A stretch of 63,573 nucleotides of DNA, taken from positions 1 through 63,573 of the forward strand of contig JAGXBH010000008.1 in assembly GCA_018971185.1 (NCBI GenBank), given 5' to 3'. The translations under genes and the position numbers were made by a program. Source of the DNA: Acidobacteriota bacterium (GTDB taxonomy: Bacteria > Actinomycetota > Acidimicrobiia > Acidimicrobiales > RAAP-2). The notes beneath the pieces are model-generated. The model did no database searches. It saw nothing but the letters and a program-made list of their open reading frames with translations, and was not told the origin of the DNA. Positions 20,760 to 30,650 of this stretch are shown here, one piece after another; position 1 is the stretch's first letter; the number at the start of each line of letters is the position of its first letter.

Positions 20760-21683
20760 TCACTGCGCCGTTCGAAGGAGGCGCTCGCGCACCAGGCGCG
20801 CGACGCCGTCGGTCCACTCCGGCAGCGCCTCGAAATGGGCCCGCCACTTGGTGGTGTCGAGATCGCTGCGCTCGGGACGGTGCGCGAGCGGCGTGGGCGA
20901 GAGGTCGGCCGAGGCGATGGGCGTGGCGAAGTCCTCCCCGCGGCCCAGCGTGCGACCCACGAAGGCCGCGACGTCGTACCACGTCGTCGTTCCGGTGTTG
21001 GCCACGTGCCACGTCGCGCCGGGACGCGTTCGCGCGAGGGCCACCAGCGCGCGGGCCAGGTCACTCGCCACCGTCACGGTGCCCGTCTGATCGTCGACGA
21101 AGCGCACCGCCTGGCCCGACGCGGCGCGCTCGGCGATGACGTGCACGACGTTCTTGCCGCGAACCCCCATGACCCAGGACGTGCGCACGATGGTGTCCCC
21201 TTCGCCGCACAACAGTTCACCGTCGCGCTTGGACGCCCCGTAGACGCTCAGGGGGTTCGTCGCGTCCTCCTCGACGTAACTGGCGCCCTTTCGCCCGTCG
21301 AAGACGTAGTCGGTGGAGACCGCGATGAGGTGCGCGCCCGCCTCGCGCGCGGCCTCCGAGAGGTTCCCGGTGCCGGTCGCGTTGACGGCGAAGCACGTCG
21401 CGGCGTCGGTCTCGGCCCGGTCCACCGCGGTGTAGGCCGCGAGGTGGATCACCACGTCGGGGTGCGTCGCGCGCAGCGCGGCGACCACGCGATCGCGATC
21501 GGTGATGTCGAGGTCGTGGTGCGTCAACGCCAGGACCTCGAACTCGTCGTCCTCGATCGTTCGCCCGTCGGGGACGAAGGCGGCACTCGCCCCCCAGGGC
21601 AGGTCGCCGCGCAGGATGTCGACCAGGTCGACTCCCACCTGACCACCCGCCCCCGTGACGAGAATCCTGGTCGGTCGGTTCAT
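20760..21683 (-). CDS. rmlD: dTDP-4-dehydrorhamnose reductase
   Basis: A 307-residue short-chain dehydrogenase/reductase of the RmlD type. Visible are the Rossmann motif VTGAGGQVG, DLDITDRD, VIHLAAYTAVDRAE, catalytic STDYVFDG (Thr/Tyr context) and the YxxxK element YGASK, plus RTSWVMG. It performs the last step of dTDP-L-rhamnose synthesis with NAD(P)H. It overlaps the birA stop by 4 bp and precedes the glycosyltransferase by 4 bp, so the three genes form one leftward operon. Genes rmlA, rmlB and rmlC are not in the window. Confidence 0.92.
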   Translation of the reverse strand: MNRPTRILVTGAGGQVGVDLVDILRGDLPWGASAAFVPDGRTIEDDEFEVLALTHHDLDITDRDRVVAALRATHPDVVIHLAAYTAVDRAETDAATCFAVNATGTGNLSEAAREAGAHLIAVSTDYVFDGRKGASYVEEDATNPLSVYGASKRDGELLCGEGDTIVRTSWVMGVRGKNVVHVIAERAASGQAVRFVDDQTGTVTVASDLARALVALARTRPGATWHVANTGTTTWYDVAAFVGRTLGRGEDFATPIASADLSPTPLAHRPERSDLDTTKWRAHFEALPEWTDGVARLVRERLLRTAQ

Positions 21684-22429
21684 GAGTGGTCCTCTCCTCG
21701 CAGGTGCACGACGTCACCGGCGGCGAACACCCGGCGCCGGTCCCCTTCCTCGACGACCAACGCCCCGTCCTCGTCGACCCCGACCGCGCGACCCCGCACG
21801 ACGCCGTCGGCCAACTCGACGCGCACGTCGCGCCCGAGCGTCGACAGGTCCTCGAGGTAGCTCTGGCGCAGCGCGCCACGTCCCTCGACGTGGGCCAAGA
21901 GACGCTGGCGCGACTCGAGCGCGTCGAGGTAGGCCTCGAGGACGCTCACGGGCTCGAGCGCCACGGCGGTGGCGGCGAGAACGGTGGTGGCGGAGTCGAA
22001 ACTCGGGTCCACGTCGGTGAGATTGAGGCCCAGGCCCACCACGACCTGATCGGTTCGCGCGGCGCCCGTGACGAACTCGGCCAGGAGACCCGCCACCTTG
22101 CGCTCGCCGTAGAGGACGTCGTTGGGCCACTTGAGCACGGGTCGCGGCGCGCCGAGACCCTCGAGGGCGTCGGCGACGGCGAGCGCCGCGGCGATCACGA
22201 CCCACTGAGGGGCGACCGCGAGGGGTGGGGAGGCGACCAGCACCGAGCAGAGCAACGAGGAGCCCGCGGGCGCGTGCCAGACGCGATCCATCCGGCCTCG
22301 ACCCTCACTCTGATAGTCGCAGTAGACCGCCCGGGGCCCCGTCGCGCCGCCGCGCGCCTGACGCGCCATCCAGGCGTTGGTCGAATCCACGTGCTCGAGG
22401 TGTTCGATGTCCCACGTCGTTCGATGCAC
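21680..22429 (-). CDS. birA: Biotin--[biotin carboxyl-carrier protein] ligase
   Basis: A 249-residue single-domain biotin protein ligase (class I, without the N-terminal DNA-binding domain). The biotin/AMP-binding loop is seen as SEGRGRMDRVW (consensus GRGRxGR-W), followed by LKWPNDVLYGERKVAGLLAE and GLGLNL. A C-terminal SH3-like domain is present (LADGVVRGRAVGVDEDGALVVE). It attaches biotin to the BCCP lysine of acyl-CoA carboxylases; such a target, the AccC-BCCP protein, is the divergent neighbour at 22592. GTG 22429 follows TAAGGT by 6 bases. Lacking a DNA-binding domain, it cannot act as a repressor like E. coli BirA. Confidence 0.92.
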   Translation of the reverse strand: MHRTTWDIEHLEHVDSTNAWMARQARGGATGPRAVYCDYQSEGRGRMDRVWHAPAGSSLLCSVLVASPPLAVAPQWVVIAAALAVADALEGLGAPRPVLKWPNDVLYGERKVAGLLAEFVTGAARTDQVVVGLGLNLTDVDPSFDSATTVLAATAVALEPVSVLEAYLDALESRQRLLAHVEGRGALRQSYLEDLSTLGRDVRVELADGVVRGRAVGVDEDGALVVEEGDRRRVFAAGDVVHLRGEDHS

Positions 22430-22435
22430 CCTTAA

Positions 22436-22441
22436 ACCTTA
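22436..22441 (-). promoter_or_regulatory. Candidate -10 box of the birA operon (leaderless)
   Basis: TAAGGT on the minus strand lies 6 bases before GTG 22429. On the other strand, TAGGGT at 22541-22546 is a -10 candidate for the divergent accC gene, about 45 bases before its start. Confidence 0.52.
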
Positions 22442-22591
22442 GACAAGTCGCGCTGGCCCCGTCCCGCCGCGCGAGTCGCCACGACGTTCGCACCCCCCGG
22501 GACACCCACCGACGCGGCGCTGCGACGCCGGGGCCAGAACTAGGGTTTGGAGGGCCGATGGTAAATTGAGGCGAACCGTGCGGAGGGCCTG

Positions 22592-24346
22592 GTGTTAAGC
22601 AAAGTACTGATTGCCAATCGTGGTGAGATCGCCGTCCGCGTCATCCGCACCTGTAAGGAGATGGGGATCGCCACGGTGGCGGTGTACTCCGAACTCGACC
22701 GTGACGCCCTGCACGTACGCCTCGCCGACGAGGCCTACGCCCTGGGCGGCCAGACCGCCGCCGAGAGCTACCTCAACACCGCGGCCATCTTGGAGATCAT
22801 CGCCGCCTCGGGTGCGGACGCGGTGCACCCGGGTTACGGGTTCTTCTCGGAGAACACCGATTTCGCCCGGGCCATCACCGAGATGGGCGTCACCTTCATC
22901 GGCCCCCCGCCGTCGGCCATCGAGGTCATGGGCGACAAGATCTCCTCGCGACTGGCCGCGGAGAAGGCCGGCGTGCACGGCGTCCCGGGCCGCAGCCAGA
23001 CCCTCGAGCACTACCAGGAGGTCGTGGACTTCGGCAACGAGTTCGGGTGGCCGGTCGCCATCAAGGCCGCCTACGGTGGCGGCGGACGCGGCATGAAGGT
23101 CATCGAGTCCGCCGAGGACGCCGAGGCGGCCCTCGAGAGCGCCCAACGCGAGTCGCTCAACTACTTCGGTCGCTCCGAGTGCTACGTGGAGCGCTACCTG
23201 ACCTGGCCGCGTCACATCGAGATGCAGGTCCTCGCCGACGCCTACGGCAATACACTCTGGCTGGGCGAGCGCGACTGCTCCCCCCAGCGCCGCCACCAGA
23301 AGCTCATCGAGGAGTCGCCCGCGGCGAACTTCCCCGACGAGGTGCGCCGCGCGATGGGCGACGCCGCGGTGCGCGTCTCGCGGGCCTGCGGGTACGTCAA
23401 CGCCGGCACCGTGGAGTTCATGTACCAAGACGGCGAGTTCTACTTCCTCGAGATGAACACGCGTCTGCAGGTCGAACACCCGATCACCGAGTGGGTCACC
23501 GGTCTCGACCTCGTCGAATGGCAACTGCGGATCGCCGCCGGGGAACGCCTCGAACTGACCCAGGACGACATCGAGCACCGTGGACACGCCATCGAGGTGC
23601 GCATCAACGCGGAGGACGCCTCGAACGGACGCTTCGCCCCCTCGCCGGGGACGCTCACGCGCTTCGACCAGCCCTCGGGACCCGGCGTGCGCCTGGACGC
23701 GGGCTACGGCGTCGGCGACACCGTCTCGCAGTACTACGACAACCTCATCGCCAAGCTCGCCGTTTGGGCGCCCGACCGCGAGCGCGCCCGACGTCGGTTG
23801 CTGCGCGCCATCGACGAGACCGTCATCGAAGGGGTCGCCACGACGTTGCCGGCCGACGTGCTCATCCTGAGCGACGAGGCCTTCATCAACGCCACCCACT
23901 CGACGAACTGGGTGGAGAGCCGCCTGGACTTCTCATCGATACCCTCGCCCCAGGTCGCCCCCGTGGCGGCGAGCGCCGCCGCGCCGCTGACGCGCCGCGA
24001 CGTCACCGCCGAGGTCAACGGTCGACGAGTGTCGGTCGCCGTCTGGCTGCCCGAGGACGACGACCCGCCGGCGCGCACCACGACCGCGGCGCGACCGCGG
24101 CGCTCGCACCACTCGTCGCTCGCGAGCGCCGGCTCGGGCACGGTGAGTGCCCCGATGCAGGGCACCATCGTCAAGGTGAGTGTCGAGGTGGGTCAGAGTG
24201 TCGAGGCGGGCGACACCATCGTCATCCTCGAGGCCATGAAGATGGAGAACAGTGTGCGCGCGGAGCGTGCCGGCACGGTGAGCGCGATCAACGTCGGCGC
24301 CGGCGACGGCGTGGCGGTGGGCGACGTCCTGGCGGTCATCGAGTGA
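22592..24346 (+). CDS. Acyl-CoA carboxylase alpha chain (biotin carboxylase plus BCCP)
   Basis: A 584-residue protein combining a biotin carboxylase (residues 1 to about 450: MLSKVLIANRGEIAVRVIRT, ATP-grasp glycine loop AAYGGGGRGMKV, GERDCSPQRRHQKLIEESP, EMNTRLQVEHPITEWVTG) with a linker rich in Arg/Thr and a C-terminal BCCP domain whose biotinylation site is Lys550 in EAMKMEN. This is the AccA3-like alpha subunit of actinobacterial acetyl/propionyl-CoA carboxylases; the carboxyltransferase beta chain is not here. GTG 22592 has CGGAGG 6 bases upstream. It begins an operon with the M20 and ABM genes (4-bp overlaps) and faces birA. Confidence 0.93.
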   Translation: MLSKVLIANRGEIAVRVIRTCKEMGIATVAVYSELDRDALHVRLADEAYALGGQTAAESYLNTAAILEIIAASGADAVHPGYGFFSENTDFARAITEMGVTFIGPPPSAIEVMGDKISSRLAAEKAGVHGVPGRSQTLEHYQEVVDFGNEFGWPVAIKAAYGGGGRGMKVIESAEDAEAALESAQRESLNYFGRSECYVERYLTWPRHIEMQVLADAYGNTLWLGERDCSPQRRHQKLIEESPAANFPDEVRRAMGDAAVRVSRACGYVNAGTVEFMYQDGEFYFLEMNTRLQVEHPITEWVTGLDLVEWQLRIAAGERLELTQDDIEHRGHAIEVRINAEDASNGRFAPSPGTLTRFDQPSGPGVRLDAGYGVGDTVSQYYDNLIAKLAVWAPDRERARRRLLRAIDETVIEGVATTLPADVLILSDEAFINATHSTNWVESRLDFSSIPSPQVAPVAASAAAPLTRRDVTAEVNGRRVSVAVWLPEDDDPPARTTTAARPRRSHHSSLASAGSGTVSAPMQGTIVKVSVEVGQSVEAGDTIVILEAMKMENSVRAERAGTVSAINVGAGDGVAVGDVLAVIE

Positions 24347-25494
24347 GCCTGGACGCCGCGCGACGCGCCATCGACGACGCCGCCCGCGGTCTCTTGGAAC
24401 TGAGCCACTTCATCCACGCGCACCCCGAACTCGGCTACGAGGAGCACGTGAGTGCCGAGGCCGTGTGCGCCGCGGCCGAGGTCGCGGGCTTTCGCGTCGA
24501 ACGCGCCATCGCCGGCCTACCCACCGCGTTTCGCGCCACCAAGGGAACCGGAGATCTGCGCATCGTGTTCTGCGCGGAGTACGACGCGCTGCCCGACGTG
24601 GGCCACGCCTGCGGGCACAACATCATCGCCGCGTCCTCCCTCGGGGCGGCCATCGGCCTCGCGGCGGTGGCCGACGAGATCGGCGTGACCGTTATCTTGC
24701 TCGGCACTCCCAGCGAGGAAGGGGGTGGGGGCAAGATCGACCTGATCAACGCCGGATACTTCGACGACGTGCACGCCGCGATGATGGTGCACCCTTGGCC
24801 CAACGAACGCCTCGAGGCGACGTGTCTGGCGGTCGACCACTTCGACGTGACCTACGAGGGCAAGGAGGCCCACGCCTCGGCCGCCCCGTGGGAGGGGGTC
24901 AACGCGCTCGACGCCCTGACCATCGCGCAGGTCGCGGTGGGTCTGTTGCGTCAGCAACTACGCCCCGGCGACCAGGTCCACTCCATCGTGGTCGAGGGGG
25001 GCAGCGCGGCCAACATCATCGCGCGCCGAGCGGTCGGACGCTTCATGGCGCGCTCGCTCAGCGCCGAGGGCCTCGCGCAGTTGCGTCGTCGTCTCGCGGG
25101 CTGCTTCGAGGCGGGCGCACGCGCCACGGGCGCGTCACTCGCGATCACCGAGATCGGTAGCGCCTTCTCGCACATGCGAAGCGACGCCGACCTCCTGGCG
25201 CACTATCGCCGGGCCGCCGAGGCCCTGGGGCGTTCCTTCGACCTCGACGACCAGGGCGCGCCGCGACCCACCATCTCCACCGACATGGCGAACGTCTCGC
25301 TGGTCGTGCCCTCGATCCATCCGCTCCTCGCGATCCCCACCCACGGCGCGGTGAACCACCAGCCCGAGTTCACCGCCGCCTGCGTGACCCCCGAGGCCGA
25401 CCAGGCGGTGCTCGACGGCGCGCTGGCCCTCGCGCACTGCGCGGTGCTGGTGGCGACGGACGCGCCCCTTCGAGAAAGGTTGTTGAAGAAATGA
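24343..25494 (+). CDS. M20-family amidohydrolase (aminoacylase/AbgB-like)
   Basis: A 383-residue metallopeptidase-like protein. The M20 metal-ligand blocks are seen as AEYDALPDVGHACGHN, TPSEEGGGGK, and the C-terminal AIPTHGAVNHQPEFTA. The lid domain DHFDVTYEGKEAHASAAPWEGVNALDA is typical of the PepT/aminoacylase-like M20D group that cleaves amide bonds in N-acyl amino acids or p-aminobenzoyl-glutamate. Substrate is unknown. GTG 24343 overlaps the accC stop by 4 bases and the stop overlaps the next start by 4 bases, so it is coupled to the carboxylase; the link is unusual. Confidence 0.87.
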   Translation: MSLDAARRAIDDAARGLLELSHFIHAHPELGYEEHVSAEAVCAAAEVAGFRVERAIAGLPTAFRATKGTGDLRIVFCAEYDALPDVGHACGHNIIAASSLGAAIGLAAVADEIGVTVILLGTPSEEGGGGKIDLINAGYFDDVHAAMMVHPWPNERLEATCLAVDHFDVTYEGKEAHASAAPWEGVNALDALTIAQVAVGLLRQQLRPGDQVHSIVVEGGSAANIIARRAVGRFMARSLSAEGLAQLRRRLAGCFEAGARATGASLAITEIGSAFSHMRSDADLLAHYRRAAEALGRSFDLDDQGAPRPTISTDMANVSLVVPSIHPLLAIPTHGAVNHQPEFTAACVTPEADQAVLDGALALAHCAVLVATDAPLRERLLKK

Positions 25495-25787
25495 TCACCG
25501 AGCACGCGTGGTTACCCGTGACGCCAGGTCGTGAGGAGGAGTTCGCCGCGGCGGTCGTCGACGCCCTTCGCGTCATCGAGTCCGCGCCGGACTGTCACGG
25601 GGCCGAAGTCCGTCGCCAGATCGAGGACCCCTCGACGTTCCTTCTCCTCGTGCGCTGGAGCAGCGTCGAGGCGCACATGGCGTTCCGCGCGACGGCGCTC
25701 TTCGAGACGTGGCGCGGCCTGACCCACCCGTTCTACGCCACCACCCCGACCGTCACGCACTTCACCGAGGCCCTGGCCCGCGGGTAG
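25491..25787 (+). CDS. ABM-domain (antibiotic biosynthesis monooxygenase-like) small protein
   Basis: A 98-residue single ferredoxin-like fold: TEHAWLPVTPGREEEFAAAVVDALRVIE, a central strand FLLLVRWSSVEAHMAFRAT, and a C-terminal TPTVTHFTEA. This is the dimeric alpha-beta barrel pattern of ABM proteins, which include heme-degrading and quinol monooxygenases as well as many with unknown substrates. Key heme-binding residues cannot be assigned. It is the last gene of the accC-M20-ABM operon; its stop lies 2 bp from the convergent mutase stop. Confidence 0.8.
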   Translation: MITEHAWLPVTPGREEEFAAAVVDALRVIESAPDCHGAEVRRQIEDPSTFLLLVRWSSVEAHMAFRATALFETWRGLTHPFYATTPTVTHFTEALARG

Positions 25788-25789
25788 GG

Positions 25790-27379
<1,590 letters not shown>

Positions 27380-27485
27380 GCTAGGCGTTGCCCGTACGCG
27401 TTGACTGGGCGGAGAAAGGCCAAAGGTCCGTCGAAGGGCCACCTAGCGTCGGGTTCAGACATCGAATCGCGAAGGAGTTGTCGTC

Positions 27486-27842
27486 ATGCCCACATCAGTC
27501 ATCCACCTCTTCCACGGCGACGACGACTCGCTGTCGGCCGGATCGCACGTCGCCGAGCGCATTCGCCAGGTGGCCTCCACCCAGGGCGTCTCCCTCGAGG
27601 TCTTCTGCTTCGGTCCCGCGCAAGCCGCACTCAGCGCGGCCGAGGAGTCGCCCGTGCGCGAAGACTACAACCAGCAGATCGACCAACTGATCGCCGCCGG
27701 TGTCCGAGTCGGCGCGTGCGTGAACGCCGCGCGGGCCGCCGGCACCGAGCAATTCCTCACGGAACGCGGCGTCGTACTGGAGTTCGCGCGCGACGCATTC
27801 GTACGCTACGCCCTCGAGGGCGCCACCGTACTGAGCTTCTAG
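27486..27842 (+). CDS. DsrE-family protein
   Basis: A 118-residue protein with the DsrE/TusD fold pattern: VIHLFHGDDDSLSAGSHVAERIRQVA, then a strand-helix run (LEVFCFGPAQAALSA), a short RVGACVNAARAAG segment and the usual C-terminal GVVLEFARDAFVRYALEGATVLSF. DsrE-like proteins act in sulfur relay or as small subunits; the Cys in VGACVNAA is a candidate active Cys but need not be. ATG 27486 has GAAGGAG about 7 bases upstream. It is followed after 4 bp by the FmdE-like gene and forms a two-gene unit. It is divergent from the mutase. Confidence 0.72.
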   Translation: MPTSVIHLFHGDDDSLSAGSHVAERIRQVASTQGVSLEVFCFGPAQAALSAAEESPVREDYNQQIDQLIAAGVRVGACVNAARAAGTEQFLTERGVVLEFARDAFVRYALEGATVLSF

Positions 27843-27846
27843 AGAC

Positions 27847-28635
27847 GTGAGCGACGTCGTGGCGTCGGCGGGTCGAGGGACATCCGACCACCTCACGTGG
27901 TCCTTGCCCGCGTGGCTCGGCGACCGCGCACTACCCACCTTCAGGGTTCGTGACACGCGTTCGGCCCAGGGCCGATTCGATCGGCGTTTCAAGACGGTCA
28001 CCGTCGCGGACCTGGTGCTGGCGCACGGCCACCCCTGCGACGGTCTGCTGCGCGGCGTGTGGGCCATGCGAGCGCTGGCGGACGTCGCCTTCGCCGAAGA
28101 GGGTTTCGATCGCAGCGACCTGCTGGTGGTGTCGAAGAACTCGCCGTGCCTCGGCGACGTGGCGGCGTATCTCACGGGAGGACGGACCCGCTTCGGCACG
28201 CACCGACTCGATGATCGCCTCGGCGTGGGTTTCCAGGTGCAGCGTTTGTCGACCCGAGAGGCGTGGGAGGTGAGAGAGGCGCCCAACTTCTTCCCCGACG
28301 TCATCGCCGCTTGGGAGGCGGACTTGTTGCGGGCGGGTCGCGATGACTCCGAGATGAGTGAACTCCTGGCCGTCCACGAGGCCGCGCAGTGGGACTGGGT
28401 GCGCGAGGTGCTCTTACCCAGTGCGCCACGCGACAACTACACGGTTCGGCGCCTCGACCGGCTCGATCCCCCCGCCGCGCTGATGGAGGCCCGGCGCACC
28501 GACACCGTGAACCGCCTGATACCTCCGCCACGCGACGCGTTCAGCCCGGACGATCCCGACGCGGGTGCAGGGGCCGAGGACCCCGCGGTTCAGCGACGCT
28601 GGCGACAGCGATACGACGCGGGACCCGACGCCTGA
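27847..28635 (+). CDS. FmdE-like domain protein
   Basis: A 262-residue protein with an N-terminal region matching the FmdE (formylmethanofuran dehydrogenase subunit E-like) family: VTVADLVLAHGHPCDGLLRG at about residues 50-70 with HGHPC at 60-64 (family consensus HGHxCPG), and LLVVSKNSPCLGDVAAYLTGGRTRFGT, like the 'NDSCAVDAIQ...GCTFGKGN' block. Family members bind metal through His/Cys; their role in organisms without methanogenesis is unclear. The remainder is acidic and shows no known motif. It starts 4 bp after the DsrE-like stop. A role for the pair in sulfur or molybdopterin metabolism is only a guess. Confidence 0.55.
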   Translation: MSDVVASAGRGTSDHLTWSLPAWLGDRALPTFRVRDTRSAQGRFDRRFKTVTVADLVLAHGHPCDGLLRGVWAMRALADVAFAEEGFDRSDLLVVSKNSPCLGDVAAYLTGGRTRFGTHRLDDRLGVGFQVQRLSTREAWEVREAPNFFPDVIAAWEADLLRAGRDDSEMSELLAVHEAAQWDWVREVLLPSAPRDNYTVRRLDRLDPPAALMEARRTDTVNRLIPPPRDAFSPDDPDAGAGAEDPAVQRRWRQRYDAGPDA

Positions 28636-28806
28636 CGCACCGCGAGATCACCACGTCCGACCGCGGTCATGGCTCGCGACACGTCGACGCGAAGATATGG
28701 TGATGCGCTCGCGAGTTCTCGCACGTCGTCATGACTCTCGTGTGGCCGCGGACGCGGTCCATCAACTGGCGTGACGTCGTCGTGGGACGACCGATCGCAC
28801 CCTCGC

Positions 28807-29970
28807 TCAGGCGAGCACCGCGTGGGGCATGCACAGGTCGTCGTACTCGGCGATCTGGATGGGTCCGGCGTGCTCGCCGCACGCCGGGCACCCCGGGTCG
28901 CGGCGCACCTTGAAGGTGCGAAAGCTCTGGTCCATCGAGTCGTAGGTCAAGAGTCGTCCGATCAGCGGCTCACCGAGGTCGAGCAGGATCTTGATGGTCT
29001 CGATGGCCTGGATCGAACCCACGATGCCCGGCAGGACGCCGAGCACGCCGGCCTCGGCGCAGCTGGGGGCGAGTTCGGCGGGTGGCGGCTCGGGGATCAT
29101 GCAGCGGTAGCACGGACCGACGTAGGGGGCGAAGACGGTCACCTGACCCTCGAAGCGGAAGATCGAACCGTGCACCACCGGGATGTTCTTCAACAGCGCG
29201 GCGTCGTTGACCAGGTAACGCGTCGGGAAGTTGTCCGTGCCGTCCACGATGACGTCGTATCCGTCGATGATCTCGAGGATGTTGTGCGCGCCCAGGCGGG
29301 TGTCGTAGGTCTTCACCGTGAGGTCGGGGTTCATCGCCTCCAACGTGACCTTGGCGCTGTCGACCTTGCGCATGCCCACGCGTTCGGTGTTGTGCAGGAT
29401 CTGGCGCTGCAGGTTCGACGAGTCCACCACGTCCATGTCGATGATCCCCAAGGTACCCACCCCGGCGGCGGCCAGGTAGAGCGCCGCGGGCGAACCCAGT
29501 CCGCCGGCGCCCAGGAGCAGTACCTTCGATCCCAACAGCTTCAACTGCCCCGCCTCGCCCACCTCGGGGAGCAGCAGGTGGCGCTGGTAGCGGTTGCGCT
29601 GGTCGGCGTTCATGGTCTGGGGCGCCGTCCAGGGCAGCCCCTCGTCCTTCCACTTGTTGAATCCGCCGATGATCGACACCACGTCGAGGTACCCGAGGTC
29701 CTGGAGGGTCTTGGCGGCGAAGGCCGAGCGCACGCCGCCGGCGCAGTAGACCGCGAGGGGCTTGCTCTTGTCGAGGATGCGGCCCTCGACGGAGAACTCG
29801 AGGTTCCCTCGGGGGATGTGCACGGCGCCGGCCAGCGCGCCCTGCTCGTACTCGTCGGGTTCGCGCACGTCGAGCACGACGTAGCGGCCCAGGTCGGCTG
29901 CCACCTCGTGGGGATCGATCTCACGGATCTGCGCCTTGGCGGCGTTCAGTAGGTCTCGGGGTGATGACAC
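28807..29970 (-). CDS. moeZ: MoeZ-type adenylyltransferase/sulfurtransferase (rhodanese plus ThiF/MoeB)
   Basis: A 387-residue two-domain protein. Residues 1-110 form a rhodanese domain with active-site Cys in VYCAGGVRS. Residues 120-387 form an E1-like adenylylating domain with the nucleotide loop LLLGAGGLGSPAALYL, Arg finger RYQRHLLLPEVG and the zinc CxxC pairs CYRCMIP and GCPACGEH. MoeZ-type proteins adenylate and sulfurate the C-terminus of sulfur-carrier proteins (MoaD, CysO). In most MoeZ the order is MoeB-rhodanese; here it is rhodanese-MoeB, which is unusual. GTG 29970 has CAAGGAGC upstream; a TAAGAT -10 candidate lies further upstream at 29994-29999. It has its own start opposite the nitroreductase gene. 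Confidence 0.86.
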   Translation of the reverse strand: MSSPRDLLNAAKAQIREIDPHEVAADLGRYVVLDVREPDEYEQGALAGAVHIPRGNLEFSVEGRILDKSKPLAVYCAGGVRSAFAAKTLQDLGYLDVVSIIGGFNKWKDEGLPWTAPQTMNADQRNRYQRHLLLPEVGEAGQLKLLGSKVLLLGAGGLGSPAALYLAAAGVGTLGIIDMDVVDSSNLQRQILHNTERVGMRKVDSAKVTLEAMNPDLTVKTYDTRLGAHNILEIIDGYDVIVDGTDNFPTRYLVNDAALLKNIPVVHGSIFRFEGQVTVFAPYVGPCYRCMIPEPPPAELAPSCAEAGVLGVLPGIVGSIQAIETIKILLDLGEPLIGRLLTYDSMDQSFRTFKVRRDPGCPACGEHAGPIQIAEYDDLCMPHAVLA

Positions 29971-30044
29971 GGTCGCTCCTTGGTTCGCGCTAAATCTTAC
30001 TTGATTGGTCATCATTTGCGACCGCCCTCTGATAGACCCGGATA

Positions 30045-30650
30045 ATGGACCTAGCCCCGCTCCTACGACGACGCCGCATGACGAGGTCCTTCGCACCCGC
30101 GAGCGTCGATCAGGCGCTGATCGACGAGCTCTGCGAGTTGGCCTTGTACGCGCCCACCGCGGGCAACAGCGCGGGCGTGCGGATGACGACCCTCGCCGGC
30201 GACCAGGTGGGCGAGTACCTGAGCGTCGCCACCGACGCGTCCTGGCGCGCGAGCAGCCCACGCTACGCGGGGCTCGCGCGTGCCGGGGCGGTCGTCATCG
30301 TCACCTCTCGACCCCAGGACTACCTCGAGCGCTACGCCGAGCCCGATAAGGCGGCCTCGGGACTGCGCGACCTCGCGGCCTGGTCCGTGCCCTATTGGCA
30401 CACCGACGCCGCGATGGCCACGATGTCGCTGCTGCTGTTGCTCGAGGAACGCGGACTCGGGGCCGCCCTGTGGGGGAACTTCCGTCACGAGAGTGAGGTA
30501 CTGGCGTGGGCGGGGGTGCACGACGAGCTCCTCTTCGCCACCGTGCTCGTCGGTGTCGGCGATGGCCATGACCACCCCTCGTCCTCCCTCTCGCGCGAGG
30601 TGGTGTCGCGACGCGAGCGCGTGCGCCGCGTCGCGCGCGCGACTACGTGA
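30045..30650 (+). CDS. Nitroreductase-family flavoprotein
   Basis: A 201-residue protein with the nitroreductase fold: N-terminal RRRRMTRSFAPASVDQALIDELCELALYAPTAGNSAG, where RRxMTRxF and the APTAGN loop bind FMN, and the C-terminal GLGAALWGNFRHE. Members reduce nitro, quinone or enone substrates, or act as deiodinases and F420 enzymes; substrate unknown. ATG 30045 lies 6 bases after TAGACC, so it may be leaderless. Its 3' end overlaps the epimerase-like gene at 30643 by 8 bp (convergent). Confidence 0.8.
   Translation: MDLAPLLRRRRMTRSFAPASVDQALIDELCELALYAPTAGNSAGVRMTTLAGDQVGEYLSVATDASWRASSPRYAGLARAGAVVIVTSRPQDYLERYAEPDKAASGLRDLAAWSVPYWHTDAAMATMSLLLLLEERGLGAALWGNFRHESEVLAWAGVHDELLFATVLVGVGDGHDHPSSSLSREVVSRRERVRRVARATT

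Noticed and set aside
23047..24342. A long plus-strand frame (open 23047-25494) joined to the M20 gene
   Set aside because: The part before 24343 is an out-of-frame shadow of the accC gene; only the region from GTG 24343 has M20 motifs.
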